Assembly (NCBI RefSeq): GCF_000621165.1
Contig: NZ_JHZA01000001.1
Span: forward strand, 744,001 to 808,000
Length of the DNA: 64,000 bases
From: Enterovibrio calviensis DSM 14347
GTDB taxonomy: Bacteria; Pseudomonadota; Gammaproteobacteria; Enterobacterales; Vibrionaceae
Reading direction: 5' to 3'
Below the pieces are notes generated by a model. That model did no database searches. It worked only from the letters and a program-made list of their open reading frames with translations, and was not told the DNA's origin. The translations under genes and the position numbers were made by a program. Positions 43,500-52,500 of this stretch are shown here, one piece after another. How positions within the stretch are numbered: the first letter of the stretch is position 1; each line of letters starts with the position of its first letter.

Positions 43500-44900
43500 T
43501 TAACAAGCGACGACGTTGATAGCGATAGCGTTCGTTGCTAAGCCGCCTTGCGATGTTTCTTTGTATTTACTCATCATGTCTAGCCCCGTCTCATGCATGG
43601 TTTTAATCACGCTATCGAGCGAAACATGGTGGCTGCCATCACCACTGAGGGCGAGTCGCGTTGCGTTAATTGCCTTCACTGCGCCCATGGTGTTGCGTTC
43701 TATACATGGCACTTGTACGAGGCCATTAATCGGGTCGCAGGTTAGGCCAAGGTTATGTTCCATGCCGATTTCAGCTGCGTTTTCAATTTGCTCTGGTGTG
43801 GCATCCATGGCAGCGGCTAACCCAGCAGCAGCCATCGAACACGCCACGCCAATTTCACCTTGGCAACCGACTTCTGCCGCGGAAATAGAGGCATTGGTTT
43901 TGTACAGTGAACCAATCGCCGCAGCAGTGGCTAAAAATGTGCGTATACCTTCATCATTGTTTGGCGATACAAATTTATTGTAGTAAGCCAACACAGCAGG
44001 AATGACACCCGCAGCACCGTTTGTTGGTGCCGTTACAACACGTCCACCTGCGGCATTTTCTTCATTGACCGCCATCGCGTACATGTTGACCCAATCGTTC
44101 GTGTCGACAGGCAAACCGTCAGTGTCTTTCTTCAAGATAGAGTCATGTAATTTCTTGGCGCGTCGCTTCAGTTCCAACCCGCCGGGCAAGACACCATCTT
44201 CAACAATGCCGCGTTCAATGCAGGCAAGCATGACTTCCCATATTGCGTCGACCTGCTCGTTGACCGAGTTTATCGTTGCCTTTTTGTCATCATGTTTGGC
44301 TCGTGCCAATTCGTTAAGAAACATGATTTGTGAAATCGATTTTTGTTCACTTTCACAATGAGCAAGCAACTCAACCGCGCTGCTAAAAGGAAAGGGCGGT
44401 TTGAAATCAGAAGCGAGTGCATCTGTCTCACCTTTCTTAACGACAAAACCTCCGCCTACAGAGAAGTACGTGCAAGAGAGCAACTCTTCATCGCTTTCCC
44501 CAAAAGCCGTTAGCGTCATACCATTTGGGTGCTCTGGGAGCACCTTGTCGAAATGGAAGACCAAATCAGTCTCCCAGTCGAACGGAATAAAGCGATGTCC
44601 GTCTAACGGTAACTCTTTGCTGCCTTTCACCATGGCTGTCATGGTGGGGATGTCATCTGAGTTTATGGTGTCTGGCCATTCCCCCATCAATCCCATAACA
44701 CATGCAACGTCTGTTGCGTGGCCTTTTCCGGTCAAGGCGAGTGAGCCATATAGCTCGACACGTACCTTTTCCACACTGTGTAGCAGTTCGTTATCACGTA
44801 AAGCAGAAGCGAATCGGGCGCTTGCCAACATAGGTCCCACTGTGTGGGAGCTTGATGGGCCTACGCCAATTTTAAACAGGTCAAACATGCTATGGCTCAT
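43500..44900 (-). CDS. sdaA: L-serine dehydratase (Fe-S type)
   Basis: 466 residues, single-chain alpha/beta fusion as in E. coli SdaA. FDLFKIGVGPSSSHTVGPM opens the beta-domain. Cysteines for the oxygen-sensitive [4Fe-4S] cluster lie in EVGCQGEIGVACSM and GLTCDPINGLVQVPCIERN. It deaminates serine to pyruvate. Position beside gcvHP links glycine cleavage and serine (via SHMT, not in the window) to pyruvate. AAGGA precedes the ATG at 44900. A near-palindromic operator lies upstream at 45115. Confidence 0.96.
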   Translation of the reverse strand: MSHSMFDLFKIGVGPSSSHTVGPMLASARFASALRDNELLHSVEKVRVELYGSLALTGKGHATDVACVMGLMGEWPDTINSDDIPTMTAMVKGSKELPLDGHRFIPFDWETDLVFHFDKVLPEHPNGMTLTAFGESDEELLSCTYFSVGGGFVVKKGETDALASDFKPPFPFSSAVELLAHCESEQKSISQIMFLNELARAKHDDKKATINSVNEQVDAIWEVMLACIERGIVEDGVLPGGLELKRRAKKLHDSILKKDTDGLPVDTNDWVNMYAMAVNEENAAGGRVVTAPTNGAAGVIPAVLAYYNKFVSPNNDEGIRTFLATAAAIGSLYKTNASISAAEVGCQGEIGVACSMAAAGLAAAMDATPEQIENAAEIGMEHNLGLTCDPINGLVQVPCIERNTMGAVKAINATRLALSGDGSHHVSLDSVIKTMHETGLDMMSKYKETSQGGLATNAIAINVVAC

Positions 44901-45114
44901 CGCACGTATCCTTGCTTTGTAGGTTATGCATCACGGATGTCATCGTTGTGACTGAACCGTGTCATGTGTTGTGGCCTTATCTTCGCACCGTGTTGTCTAT
45001 TAGCGTGTGTTTCAACACATCACTACTTTGGGTATAGCAACAGTGGTTCGTTATCGTTATTTTGGCATCAACATTTGCGTAACATACAACTCGAATTTGC
45101 GGCCTGCAAAACAA

Positions 45115-45132
45115 AATTTCTTATAGGAAACT
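45115..45132. promoter_or_regulatory. Palindromic operator, sdaA-proximal site
   Basis: AATTTCTTATAGGAAACT is an imperfect copy of the perfect palindrome at 45398, with two mismatches in one half. It lies 215 bases before the sdaA start, a position suited to control of the minus-strand promoter. Confidence 0.65.
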
Positions 45133-45397
45133 CTCAATGTGATCTCATAGACAGTTCTGAGTTTCAATCGCCAGTTCATCGTCACTTGGCGACCCATCTC
45201 ACGCAATCGTTTGCCTTTTTACTATTTTGCTGAAAGAATTGCAATTATAAATGACGAATAAATAATTAATTATCAATAAAAACAATGATTTAATTCGTTT
45301 CTTGTTTTGATGTGTATTTTGCGGTCTGAATAGCCATGATTCCTATCAATAGGGATCGCGCTGGACTTCTCCATTGAGGGCGCTAAGGTAAATACGT

Positions 45398-45417
45398 AAG
45401 TTTCCTATAGGAAACTT
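45398..45417. promoter_or_regulatory. Perfect palindromic operator, regulator-proximal site
   Basis: AAGTTTCCTATAGGAAACTT is a perfect 20-bp inverted repeat 117 bases before the XRE-cupin start. It is the likely binding site of that regulator (autoregulation) and, with the site at 45115, of the divergent sdaA promoter. The link is inferred from position. Confidence 0.75.
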
Positions 45418-45533
45418 TTTGTTAAAAATGTTAACTTGCCCGTATTGAGTAAACGTAATCTCGTGTAAAAATGGCCGTGCCACAGAATCGCGAGTAAGGC
45501 GTTGTGAAGAATCGGCAAGGTGAGGGACGAACA

Positions 45534-46166
45534 ATGACAGATTCAGATGCACAGGATGTGTATCCGTCAGTAACCATTGAAAGATCGAATGGTCAAGCGG
45601 ATGCCCATATCGCACCGCTAAAACTCGGTGAAAGGCTGAAGGAAATTCGAACGGGCAGTGGACTGACGTTAGAAGAAGCGAGCAAGCTAACTGGTTTGGC
45701 GCGTTCTACCTTGTCTAAGATTGAAAATGAACAAATATCACCGACCTTTCAAGCCATGCAAAAGCTGGCGGCGGGGTTGAGTATTGATATTCCGCAACTC
45801 TTCGCGCCGCCAAAACAGACCAAAGCGATGGGCCGCCGAGACGTTACGCGCGTTAATGAAGGCAAGATGCGACCAACAGGCACGTATGAGCATGAACTGT
45901 TGGCGTCGCAATTAACCAATAAGAAAATGTTCCCTTTCAAATCTCGTGTCCGCGCACGTTCTTTTGAAGAGTATGACGAGTGGATTCGACACGATGGTGA
46001 AGAGTTCTTGTTGGTGTTGGAAGGCAGCATTGCTTTCTTTTCGGAATTTTATGAATCGATAGAGTTGAACGAGGGCGATAGCGTTTATTACGACGCTGCA
46101 ATGGGCCATATGCTTACCTCGGTCAGTGAAGAAGATGCCCTGATTTTATGGGTAACCGCGTCTTGA
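45534..46166 (+). CDS. XRE-family regulator with cupin domain
   Basis: 210 residues from the ATG at 45534 (GAGGGACGA upstream). HTH_XRE domain at about 28-85 (LGERLKEIRTGSGLTLEEAS, ARSTLSKIENEQISPTFQAM) and a C-terminal cupin at about 135-205 (HDGEEFLLVLEGSIAFFSEF, LNEGDSVYYDAAMGHMLTSV). Such proteins sense a small metabolite in the cupin. It lies between sdaA and gcvT and, with two palindromes in its promoter region, probably controls glycine/serine use in response to one of these amino acids or a derivative. Confidence 0.9.
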   Translation: MTDSDAQDVYPSVTIERSNGQADAHIAPLKLGERLKEIRTGSGLTLEEASKLTGLARSTLSKIENEQISPTFQAMQKLAAGLSIDIPQLFAPPKQTKAMGRRDVTRVNEGKMRPTGTYEHELLASQLTNKKMFPFKSRVRARSFEEYDEWIRHDGEEFLLVLEGSIAFFSEFYESIELNEGDSVYYDAAMGHMLTSVSEEDALILWVTAS

Positions 46167-46248
46167 CGGTTTAGGAAAAAATTAATGCCGCTACGTGACG
46201 TAGTGGACAGTGAGAACGTCGGCAGAAGCCGTGATCATGGAGTGAAAC

Positions 46249-47367
46249 ATGTCTCAAGATCTTTTGAAAACACCGCTATACGATTTGCACGTTGAGATGG
46301 GTGCGAAAATGGTGCCATTTGCTGGCTACGATATGCCTGTTCAATACGCGTTGGGCGTGCGCAAGGAGCACATTCATTGTCGTGAAAACGCAGGTCTATT
46401 CGATGTGTCACACATGGGGCAAGTTCGTCTGCATGGCGAAAATGCTGCGAAAGCATTAGAAGCCTTGGTTCCTGTCGACATTATCGACTTGCCTTCAGGC
46501 AAACAGCGTTACGCCATGTTTACCAATGATCAAGGTGGCCTAATGGACGACCTGATGGTGGCAAACTTTGGCGACCATCTGTTTGTTGTGGTGAATGCTG
46601 CGTGCAAAGACCAAGACATTGCGCATCTTCGAGCCAATCTGCCAAATGACGTATCTCTGGAAGTGATTGAAGATCGCGCATTGCTGGCACTTCAAGGCCC
46701 TAAAGCGGCTGCCATTTTAGCCACCGTGAACCCCGCCGTGGCTGACATGGTATTTATGGATGCGGCTGCTATGGATCTCGGTGGCGTTGAATGTTTGGTG
46801 AGCCGCTCGGGTTACACCGGCGAAGATGGCTATGAAATCTCAGTGCCTGCCGATCAAGCTGATGCTTTTGCTCGTCAATTGCTCGCGCATGATGATGTTG
46901 AATGGATTGGTCTTGGCGCGCGTGATTCATTACGCCTTGAATGTGGCCTATGCCTCTATGGTCATGACATTGACACGACAACGACGCCAGTCGAAGCAAG
47001 TTTGCTTTGGGCGATCAGCAAGCCTCGCCGTGCTGATGGTGAACGTACTGGTGGTTTCCCTGGTGCAGACATTGTACTCGACCAAATTGCCACCAAAGAT
47101 GTTCAACGCAAACGCGTTGGCTTGTTAGGCACGAGTAAAGCCCCTGTTCGTGAAGGCGCAAAACTGTTTGATGCCGATGACAATGAAATTGGTATCGTGA
47201 CGAGCGGTACATTCGGGCCAACCAAAGGCCAACCCGTTGCAATGGGTTACGTGACGACTGAGCTAGCAGTATTGGGCACAGAAGTGTTTGCGGAAGTCCG
47301 TGGTAAGAAGTTACCAATGGTGATCGAAAAGATGCCATTCGTACCGCAACGGTACTATCGCGGATAA
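46249..47367 (+). CDS. gcvT: Glycine cleavage system T-protein (aminomethyltransferase)
   Basis: 372 residues, normal length. It transfers the methylene group from GcvH to tetrahydrofolate. LYDLHVEMGAKMVPFAGYDM and ENAGLFDVSHMGQVRL are typical N-terminal motifs, and GARDSLRLECGLCLYGHDID is the folate-site signature. GGAGTGAAAC precedes the ATG. It lies 82 bp after the XRE-cupin gene and may share its transcript. A 20-bp tandem duplication overlaps the stop codon. Confidence 0.97.
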   Translation: MSQDLLKTPLYDLHVEMGAKMVPFAGYDMPVQYALGVRKEHIHCRENAGLFDVSHMGQVRLHGENAAKALEALVPVDIIDLPSGKQRYAMFTNDQGGLMDDLMVANFGDHLFVVVNAACKDQDIAHLRANLPNDVSLEVIEDRALLALQGPKAAAILATVNPAVADMVFMDAAAMDLGGVECLVSRSGYTGEDGYEISVPADQADAFARQLLAHDDVEWIGLGARDSLRLECGLCLYGHDIDTTTTPVEASLLWAISKPRRADGERTGGFPGADIVLDQIATKDVQRKRVGLLGTSKAPVREGAKLFDADDNEIGIVTSGTFGPTKGQPVAMGYVTTELAVLGTEVFAEVRGKKLPMVIEKMPFVPQRYYRG

Positions 47368-47400
47368 TGTAACCTTAAGGCGGATAATGTAACCCTAAGC
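47361..47400 (+). repeat. 20-bp tandem duplication across the gcvT stop
   Basis: CGGATAATGTAACCTTAAGG is followed directly by CGGATAATGTAACCCTAAGC, two mismatches. The first copy contains the last Gly codon and TAA stop of gcvT. Confidence 0.9.
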
Positions 47401-47821
47401 GTCGCCAGCATAACCATCTACACAATCAGTGGCACAACAGCGTCAGTTTTTTGCCGCCATGTATGCCACCACTTGTTGCCGCTATGCGCTGTTGGTGGTT
47501 AGAACGACATCGTCGTATTGTCGCAATAATGAAATGACCAATGAAAGGCCAGAGCAAACGCTCTGGCCTTTTTGCTTTGTTCTCAACACACTGCAAATTG
47601 CCCACCGAGAGACTGTCAGATATTTTTACACATCATGCTAAAGCTGGCATTTTCTATGCAATGAGTATTGAGCCTTTTATCATTAGCAAAATGGAATGCA
47701 AGGCAAAGGGCAACATAGAGATGTGACTCATTGCAGAACAATGGAATTTTGCGAGCGATTCACAGAGATTTGGATTAATGTCTTATATGTACGACATGAT
47801 GTCGATAGGAGATATAGCAGT
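47368..47821. other. Intergenic region, gcvT to J-domain gene
   Basis: A 454-bp gap. It holds the second copy of the tandem repeat, a terminator at 47544-47573, and then the promoter of the J-domain gene. An in-frame extension upstream of 47822 exists but looks non-coding (Cys/His/Arg-rich) and lacks a ribosome-binding site. Confidence 0.45.
47544..47573 (+). terminator. Terminator of gcvT transcript
   Basis: Stem AAAGGCCAGAG / CTCTGGCCTTT with loop CAAACG and T-run, about 180 bases past the gcvT stop. Confidence 0.88.
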
Positions 47822-48430
47822 ATGCTTGCAGAACAACGGGATGAGATTGATAACCCTCTGATCTGGCCAATACTCAGTGTGCTAGAAGGCTCCAATGAGA
47901 GCTGGAAAGTTCACTACCTGATGGCTGAACTTCAGAAAAATACCATCATGGACCATTTGGATGATGATCCCCAATTGGATCTGTTCAAGCGCAATTTCCT
48001 TATCATGAACGCGCTCTACCAATTGCAGGAATCCCTGTTGCCAAATCAATGGCTGCAGGTTGAATCAATGGATATTCGTTTAATGTGGCGAGGGGCGGGG
48101 GCAGGATTCGTTCAGCATGAAGTTAATCGTGATGATCCGCTTCGCGAGTATTACATGGATTGGAAAAACTATGATGCACAAACAGAAGATGTACGGGAAC
48201 TTCTGAAGTCGTTCTGGAAACGCTATCAACAGCATGTTGGGCATTGTAGCGAAACAACGGTCGAACGACGAAATGCTCTAAACGCATTGGGTTTGTCAGA
48301 CAGTGCCACTGACACTGAGATCCGCCGCCAATGGCGCAAAATGGCTCTGAAATGGCACCCCGATCGCCCTGAAGGCAATGCGGAAACATTCAGAACCATG
48401 TGTGAGGCGTGGCAGAGCTTAAGGCTCTAG
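47822..48430 (+). CDS. DnaJ-related J-domain protein
   Basis: 202 residues from the ATG at 47822 (AGGAG ten bases before). The N-terminal 130 residues (NPLIWPILSVLEGSNESWKV, FKRNFLIMNALYQLQESLLP) match the DNAJ-related family domain. The C-terminus is a J domain (LNALGLSDSATDTEIRRQWR) with the HPD motif at KWHPDRPEG. It should stimulate DnaK ATPase for a specific client. It is a single gene followed by a short tandem repeat and a terminator. Confidence 0.88.
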   Translation: MLAEQRDEIDNPLIWPILSVLEGSNESWKVHYLMAELQKNTIMDHLDDDPQLDLFKRNFLIMNALYQLQESLLPNQWLQVESMDIRLMWRGAGAGFVQHEVNRDDPLREYYMDWKNYDAQTEDVRELLKSFWKRYQQHVGHCSETTVERRNALNALGLSDSATDTEIRRQWRKMALKWHPDRPEGNAETFRTMCEAWQSLRL

Positions 48431-48447
48431 TTGCTGGATAATCATGT

Positions 48448-48497
48448 ATTGTTAACCGCGTCTTGTTAAGCGCGCATTGTTAACCACGTCTTGTTAA
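48448..48497 (+). repeat. 28-bp-period tandem repeat after J-domain gene
   Basis: ATTGTTAACCGCGTCTTGTT (48448 on) recurs as ATTGTTAACCACGTCTTGTT (48476 on), each followed by AA and a few more bases. It is non-coding and lies between the stop and the terminator. Confidence 0.85.
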
Positions 48498-48528
48498 TGA
48501 CTTCTTGATAACTGATGAAGAGAGTCCG

Positions 48529-48558
48529 AAACCCAGCGAATCACTAGCTGGGTTTTTT
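48529..48558 (+). terminator. Terminator of J-domain gene
   Basis: Stem CCCAGC / GCTGGG with a 9-base loop and six T. It overlaps the last codons of the convergent EamA gene. Confidence 0.8.
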
Positions 48559-49431
48559 ATTGAGCGAGTGTCGGCTCTTTGCCGATGACAGGGTAAACAG
48601 CACTAAGGTTAGCATAACAATACTTCCGCCAATCAGTACCTTGTCACTGGGCACTTCACCCAGCACCATCCATACAAACAGTGGTCCCAGTATCGCCTCT
48701 AATAGCATGAACAGATTGGCATGAGCTGCCGGAAGAAATTTCGGGCCAATGGATATCAGGATAAACGCGGAAGGAACCACAACCGCGCATAGGATGATGA
48801 CATAAACCCACTCTTGTGATGTTAGCGAGAGTGGCTCCGCGCCTGCGAGTATCGCAATCATTGCGGTACATAGCCCGCCAAAAACCAAAAACAGGGGCGC
48901 ATTTTCACTTTTGCTTTCTCGCAACACCACGAAATAGATAGCGAGCATTAATGCCGTGACCAAGGCCAACATATTGCCAAATGAGGCATTAGGCAGGGCT
49001 TTACCGTAGAAAACAAACACAATGCCTAGTGTTGCCGCCACAATGGCAATCAAGGTGCGCAATTCGATGGTTTCTTTTAGGAAAACAAAAGCAAGTGCAG
49101 CGCAGATTAAAGGGCTGACGTTGATGATAATGAGCGTGCTGGCAACTTGAGTGTGTTCAATAGACAACACAAAACATACTGTCGAAAGAGAGAATGCCAC
49201 TGAACCTATCAGTAAGCTTTTAGAGGGTTTGCGAAGGGCTTTCAGGGTTTGTTCAGGTTTTGTTGCCATCGTAAAAGCTAACACCACCAAGGCCGAAATG
49301 ATTCCTCGCCAGAACAGCAGCGTCCAACCGGATGATTCAATTAAGCGAATGAGAAGGCTATCAACACTCAATATGCCAACGCCAGCCATCATGGCTAGCG
49401 TTCCTTTGTAAATCGGTGCCAATGCATACAC
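48544..49431 (-). CDS. EamA/DMT-family exporter
   Basis: 295 residues, about ten membrane segments in two EamA repeats (1-140 and 150-285). HTQVASTLIIINVSPLICAA and the second-repeat motif PAAHANLFMLLEAILGPLFV are typical. Inner-membrane efflux of amino acids or metabolites is the family role; substrate unknown. The start is uncertain: GTG at 49431 begins MYALAPIYKG, but its Shine-Dalgarno is too close, and TTG at 49422 has GGGAG better placed. Confidence 0.88.
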   Translation of the reverse strand: MYALAPIYKGTLAMMAGVGILSVDSLLIRLIESSGWTLLFWRGIISALVVLAFTMATKPEQTLKALRKPSKSLLIGSVAFSLSTVCFVLSIEHTQVASTLIIINVSPLICAALAFVFLKETIELRTLIAIVAATLGIVFVFYGKALPNASFGNMLALVTALMLAIYFVVLRESKSENAPLFLVFGGLCTAMIAILAGAEPLSLTSQEWVYVIILCAVVVPSAFILISIGPKFLPAAHANLFMLLEAILGPLFVWMVLGEVPSDKVLIGGSIVMLTLVLFTLSSAKSRHSLNKKPS

Positions 49432-49596
49432 TCCCTGTGCCTATTACATCAATAAACCGTTAATGACATGTTCATTTATGACGCGTTCCAATCGTAAGTG
49501 CAATCATGCTTTTGCTTTTTCTCACTTTATCAACAGCGACTAGGGGTCTACGCTTATCTGAGGTAGTGTCACCAATTCGAGATCCTTGGAGACAAA

Positions 49597-52500
49597 ATGA
49601 GATCGATTCGTCACATATTCTTTGCATTGATGGGATTTATTCTCCTGCTTGGTGTGCTAATAATTTCCGCCAATCTCCGTTCGGAGGCGCTGTCTAAAGA
49701 GATCAATTTGATCTACGAGCAACGTTACCAACAATTTAGGTTAGCGACCGAACTTAAGAACAGTTCAGATTTGCTCACACAGTTTGCGCGCAACTATGCG
49801 ATAACCTCCAACAAGCGCTGGCGTCATTTGTTTGATCATGTCAACGCGGTCCGAGAAGGGCATTTACCACTGCCAGAAAGCTACAATTTCGATTACTGGG
49901 CGCAATTGTCCGATCCAAATTATGAAGTCCAAGAACCCGATATTCCTATCCGTCCTGACTATCCGTCTTTGTTGAGCCGCTTGCGAGAGTCGGGCATCAG
50001 TGAAGCGCATATGTCTTTCTTAACACAGGCGCTTTCGCGGTCTCAGGCACTAATATCCATTGAGCAAGATGCCATGTCGATTGTGCAAGGCAGAAAGCGA
50101 ACCGCACGAGGTTTTGAGCGCGTTATCCCTGATAGACAACTGGCTCAAGATATGCTTTTTGGCCCTGAGTATATCCATGAAAAAAACAAAATCATGGGGC
50201 CCATTGGTGCCTTTTACGACATCATCAATAAAACAACGCGCAGCAAATTGGATGAACTCATTCAGCAGCGCAGTAATATGGACGGTGTGGCCACCTCCAT
50301 GTCATTCCTATTGATATTGACCGTTGGTCTTTCCACTGTGCTGCTGTGGTATCGCTTCCTTAAACCGCTCGACAATATTCGCCGCGTGATCGTCAACAAA
50401 GTCCGTAACAAGGAATTTGAGTTCAAACTCGATGTAGACAGCCAAGGTGAGCTGAAAGACCTCGCCGCGGCGCAAAATGAAGTGTTGGCTGAGATTGCTC
50501 AGCGATTTGAATTTAGTCGACAGATTAAGGCGTTTTCCGACCTTATTCGTGGCTGTTCTGATACCAAAGATCTCGGCTTACAAGTTGCGAACTTCTATTC
50601 GCAACGTCTCGAATTGCCGTATGTGGCGATTTATGTTCATCGAAACGAGAAACTGCATTTGGTTGGTGGCGTCGGGATCGACGAAACCACCAAAGAGATG
50701 GACGTTGAGTCGGTCTCTTTCCATCGCACGATTATGCTCACCAAAGAATATCTGCGTATTCGAAATGAAAAAGATAAGTTCTCTTTGATGCTGCCAGCCG
50801 GAGAGTTGCGGTTGGAAGAGATGTATTTCATGCCACTTGTCGTCAATAACGACATGGTCGGTGTGCTTGAGTTAGGTTCAACGCGTTCCTTTACTGATCA
50901 GGAAATTGATTGGTTGCTGGAAGCGCAGGAAGATTTGGCGGTAGGCATACAGCTCACCATTAACTCTGAGCTACAACTTGAAGCCGAGCAGCGCGTTTCT
51001 GAACAGCTCAAACTGAACCAGCAAATTATCAATGCGATTCCTAACCCGACCTATTTCAGAAATACCAACGGCGTATACATTGGCGTGAACGATGCGTTTA
51101 CCGATTTCCTCGGACTGTTTTATGTCGATGTGGTGGATAAAGCGCCGAGTGAGTTGTTCCCTAGTGATGTCGCGAGCATGTTCAGCGAAAAAGAAACCGC
51201 ATTGCTGGAGAGCCCTGGGTCGAGTGTTTATGACATTGAACTGCCCAATCCTAGCGGTGATATTCGCATCTTGACCGTATATGAAGCGACTTACTTTGGC
51301 AGTGATGGAGAACCGCTAGGCATTGTTGGGTTATTCGTTGATGTCACGACTCAGAAACGTTTGGAATCTGATTTGATCTCCGCAAAAGATCAGGCCAACG
51401 AAGCCAGTAAGGCAAAAGGTGAGTTCCTCGCCAATATGAGTCACGAAATTCGTACGCCAATGAACGCGATACTAGGGATGTCGCACCTTGCGTTATTGAC
51501 GGATTTGAATGATAAGCAGCGAAATTATGTCGGTAATATAGAGAAAGCGGGTAAATCTCTGTTGGGCATTATCAATGACATTTTGGACTTTTCCAAAATT
51601 GAAGCTGGGAAACTATCTGTTGAACATATCGGCTTCCGCTTCAGTGAAGTGCTCGACAACATCAGCAATATCATTTCTGTAAAAGCGAAAGAAAAAGATT
51701 TGGAATTGATATTCGATATCGATCCCGACCTGCCTGACGATCTGGTGGGTGATCCTTTGCGCTTGGGCCAAATCATCATCAACTTGACCGGTAATTCGGT
51801 GAAGTTTACCGAAAGCGGTGAAATCATCATTCGGGCGAAGAAATTGTCTGAATGTGACGATATGGTGGAAGTTCAATTCGACATTCAAGATTCAGGCATT
51901 GGTATGTCTGAAGAGCAGCTTGGGCGTTTGTTCCAGTCGTTCTCACAGGCGGACGGGTCAATTACCCGTAAATATGGTGGCACAGGGTTGGGCTTAACCA
52001 TATCCAAGAGCTTTGTTGAATTGATGGGCGGTCGGATATGGGTGGAGAGTGAACCAGGACATGGTTCAACGTTCTCATTCACCATTCGATGTGGTCGAAG
52101 CGAAGCGAGTATCAAAGAGCAAGTGGCAAGAACCACAGTGCTTAATGATAAACGTGTGCTGGTGGTGGATGACAACCAAGCGTCACGAGACATCATGTAT
52201 GCGTTGCTTGATAACTTGGATTTACGCGTTGCTGCTGTATCAAACGGTGAAGAGGCCGTGTTTGAAGTGCAATCAGCAGATGAAGGTAATGATGGTTTCG
52301 ATGTGGTGGTGATGGACTGGAAGATGCCGGGCATCAATGGAGATGAAGCCACATTGCAGATCCACGCATTAGACATTGGGAAAATGCCGAAAGTGATTCT
52401 GGCCAGTGCGTATGGCGAGGATGCTGGGTTGATTGGTGACGACATCCAAAACATCTTTGATGCGTCATTGGTGAAACCAATTAACCCGTCGTCGTTGTTT

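Larger units (their letters stand above)
44901..45533. other. Divergent regulatory region, sdaA / XRE-cupin
   Basis: A 633-bp gap holding the two promoters of the glycine/serine locus. It contains two copies of one palindromic motif, listed separately, 283 bases apart. I looked for the tandem glycine riboswitch known from Vibrio and found no matching conserved core. No other gene is visible. Confidence 0.6.

Noticed and set aside
44901-45533. Glycine riboswitch upstream of the glycine genes
   Set aside because: I found no match to the conserved cores of the glycine aptamer on either strand; two palindromes are present instead.
47696-47821. Upstream extension of the J-domain protein
   Set aside because: The ATG at 47822 has a good AGGAG and begins the family domain; the extension is Arg/His/Cys-rich and not protein-like.
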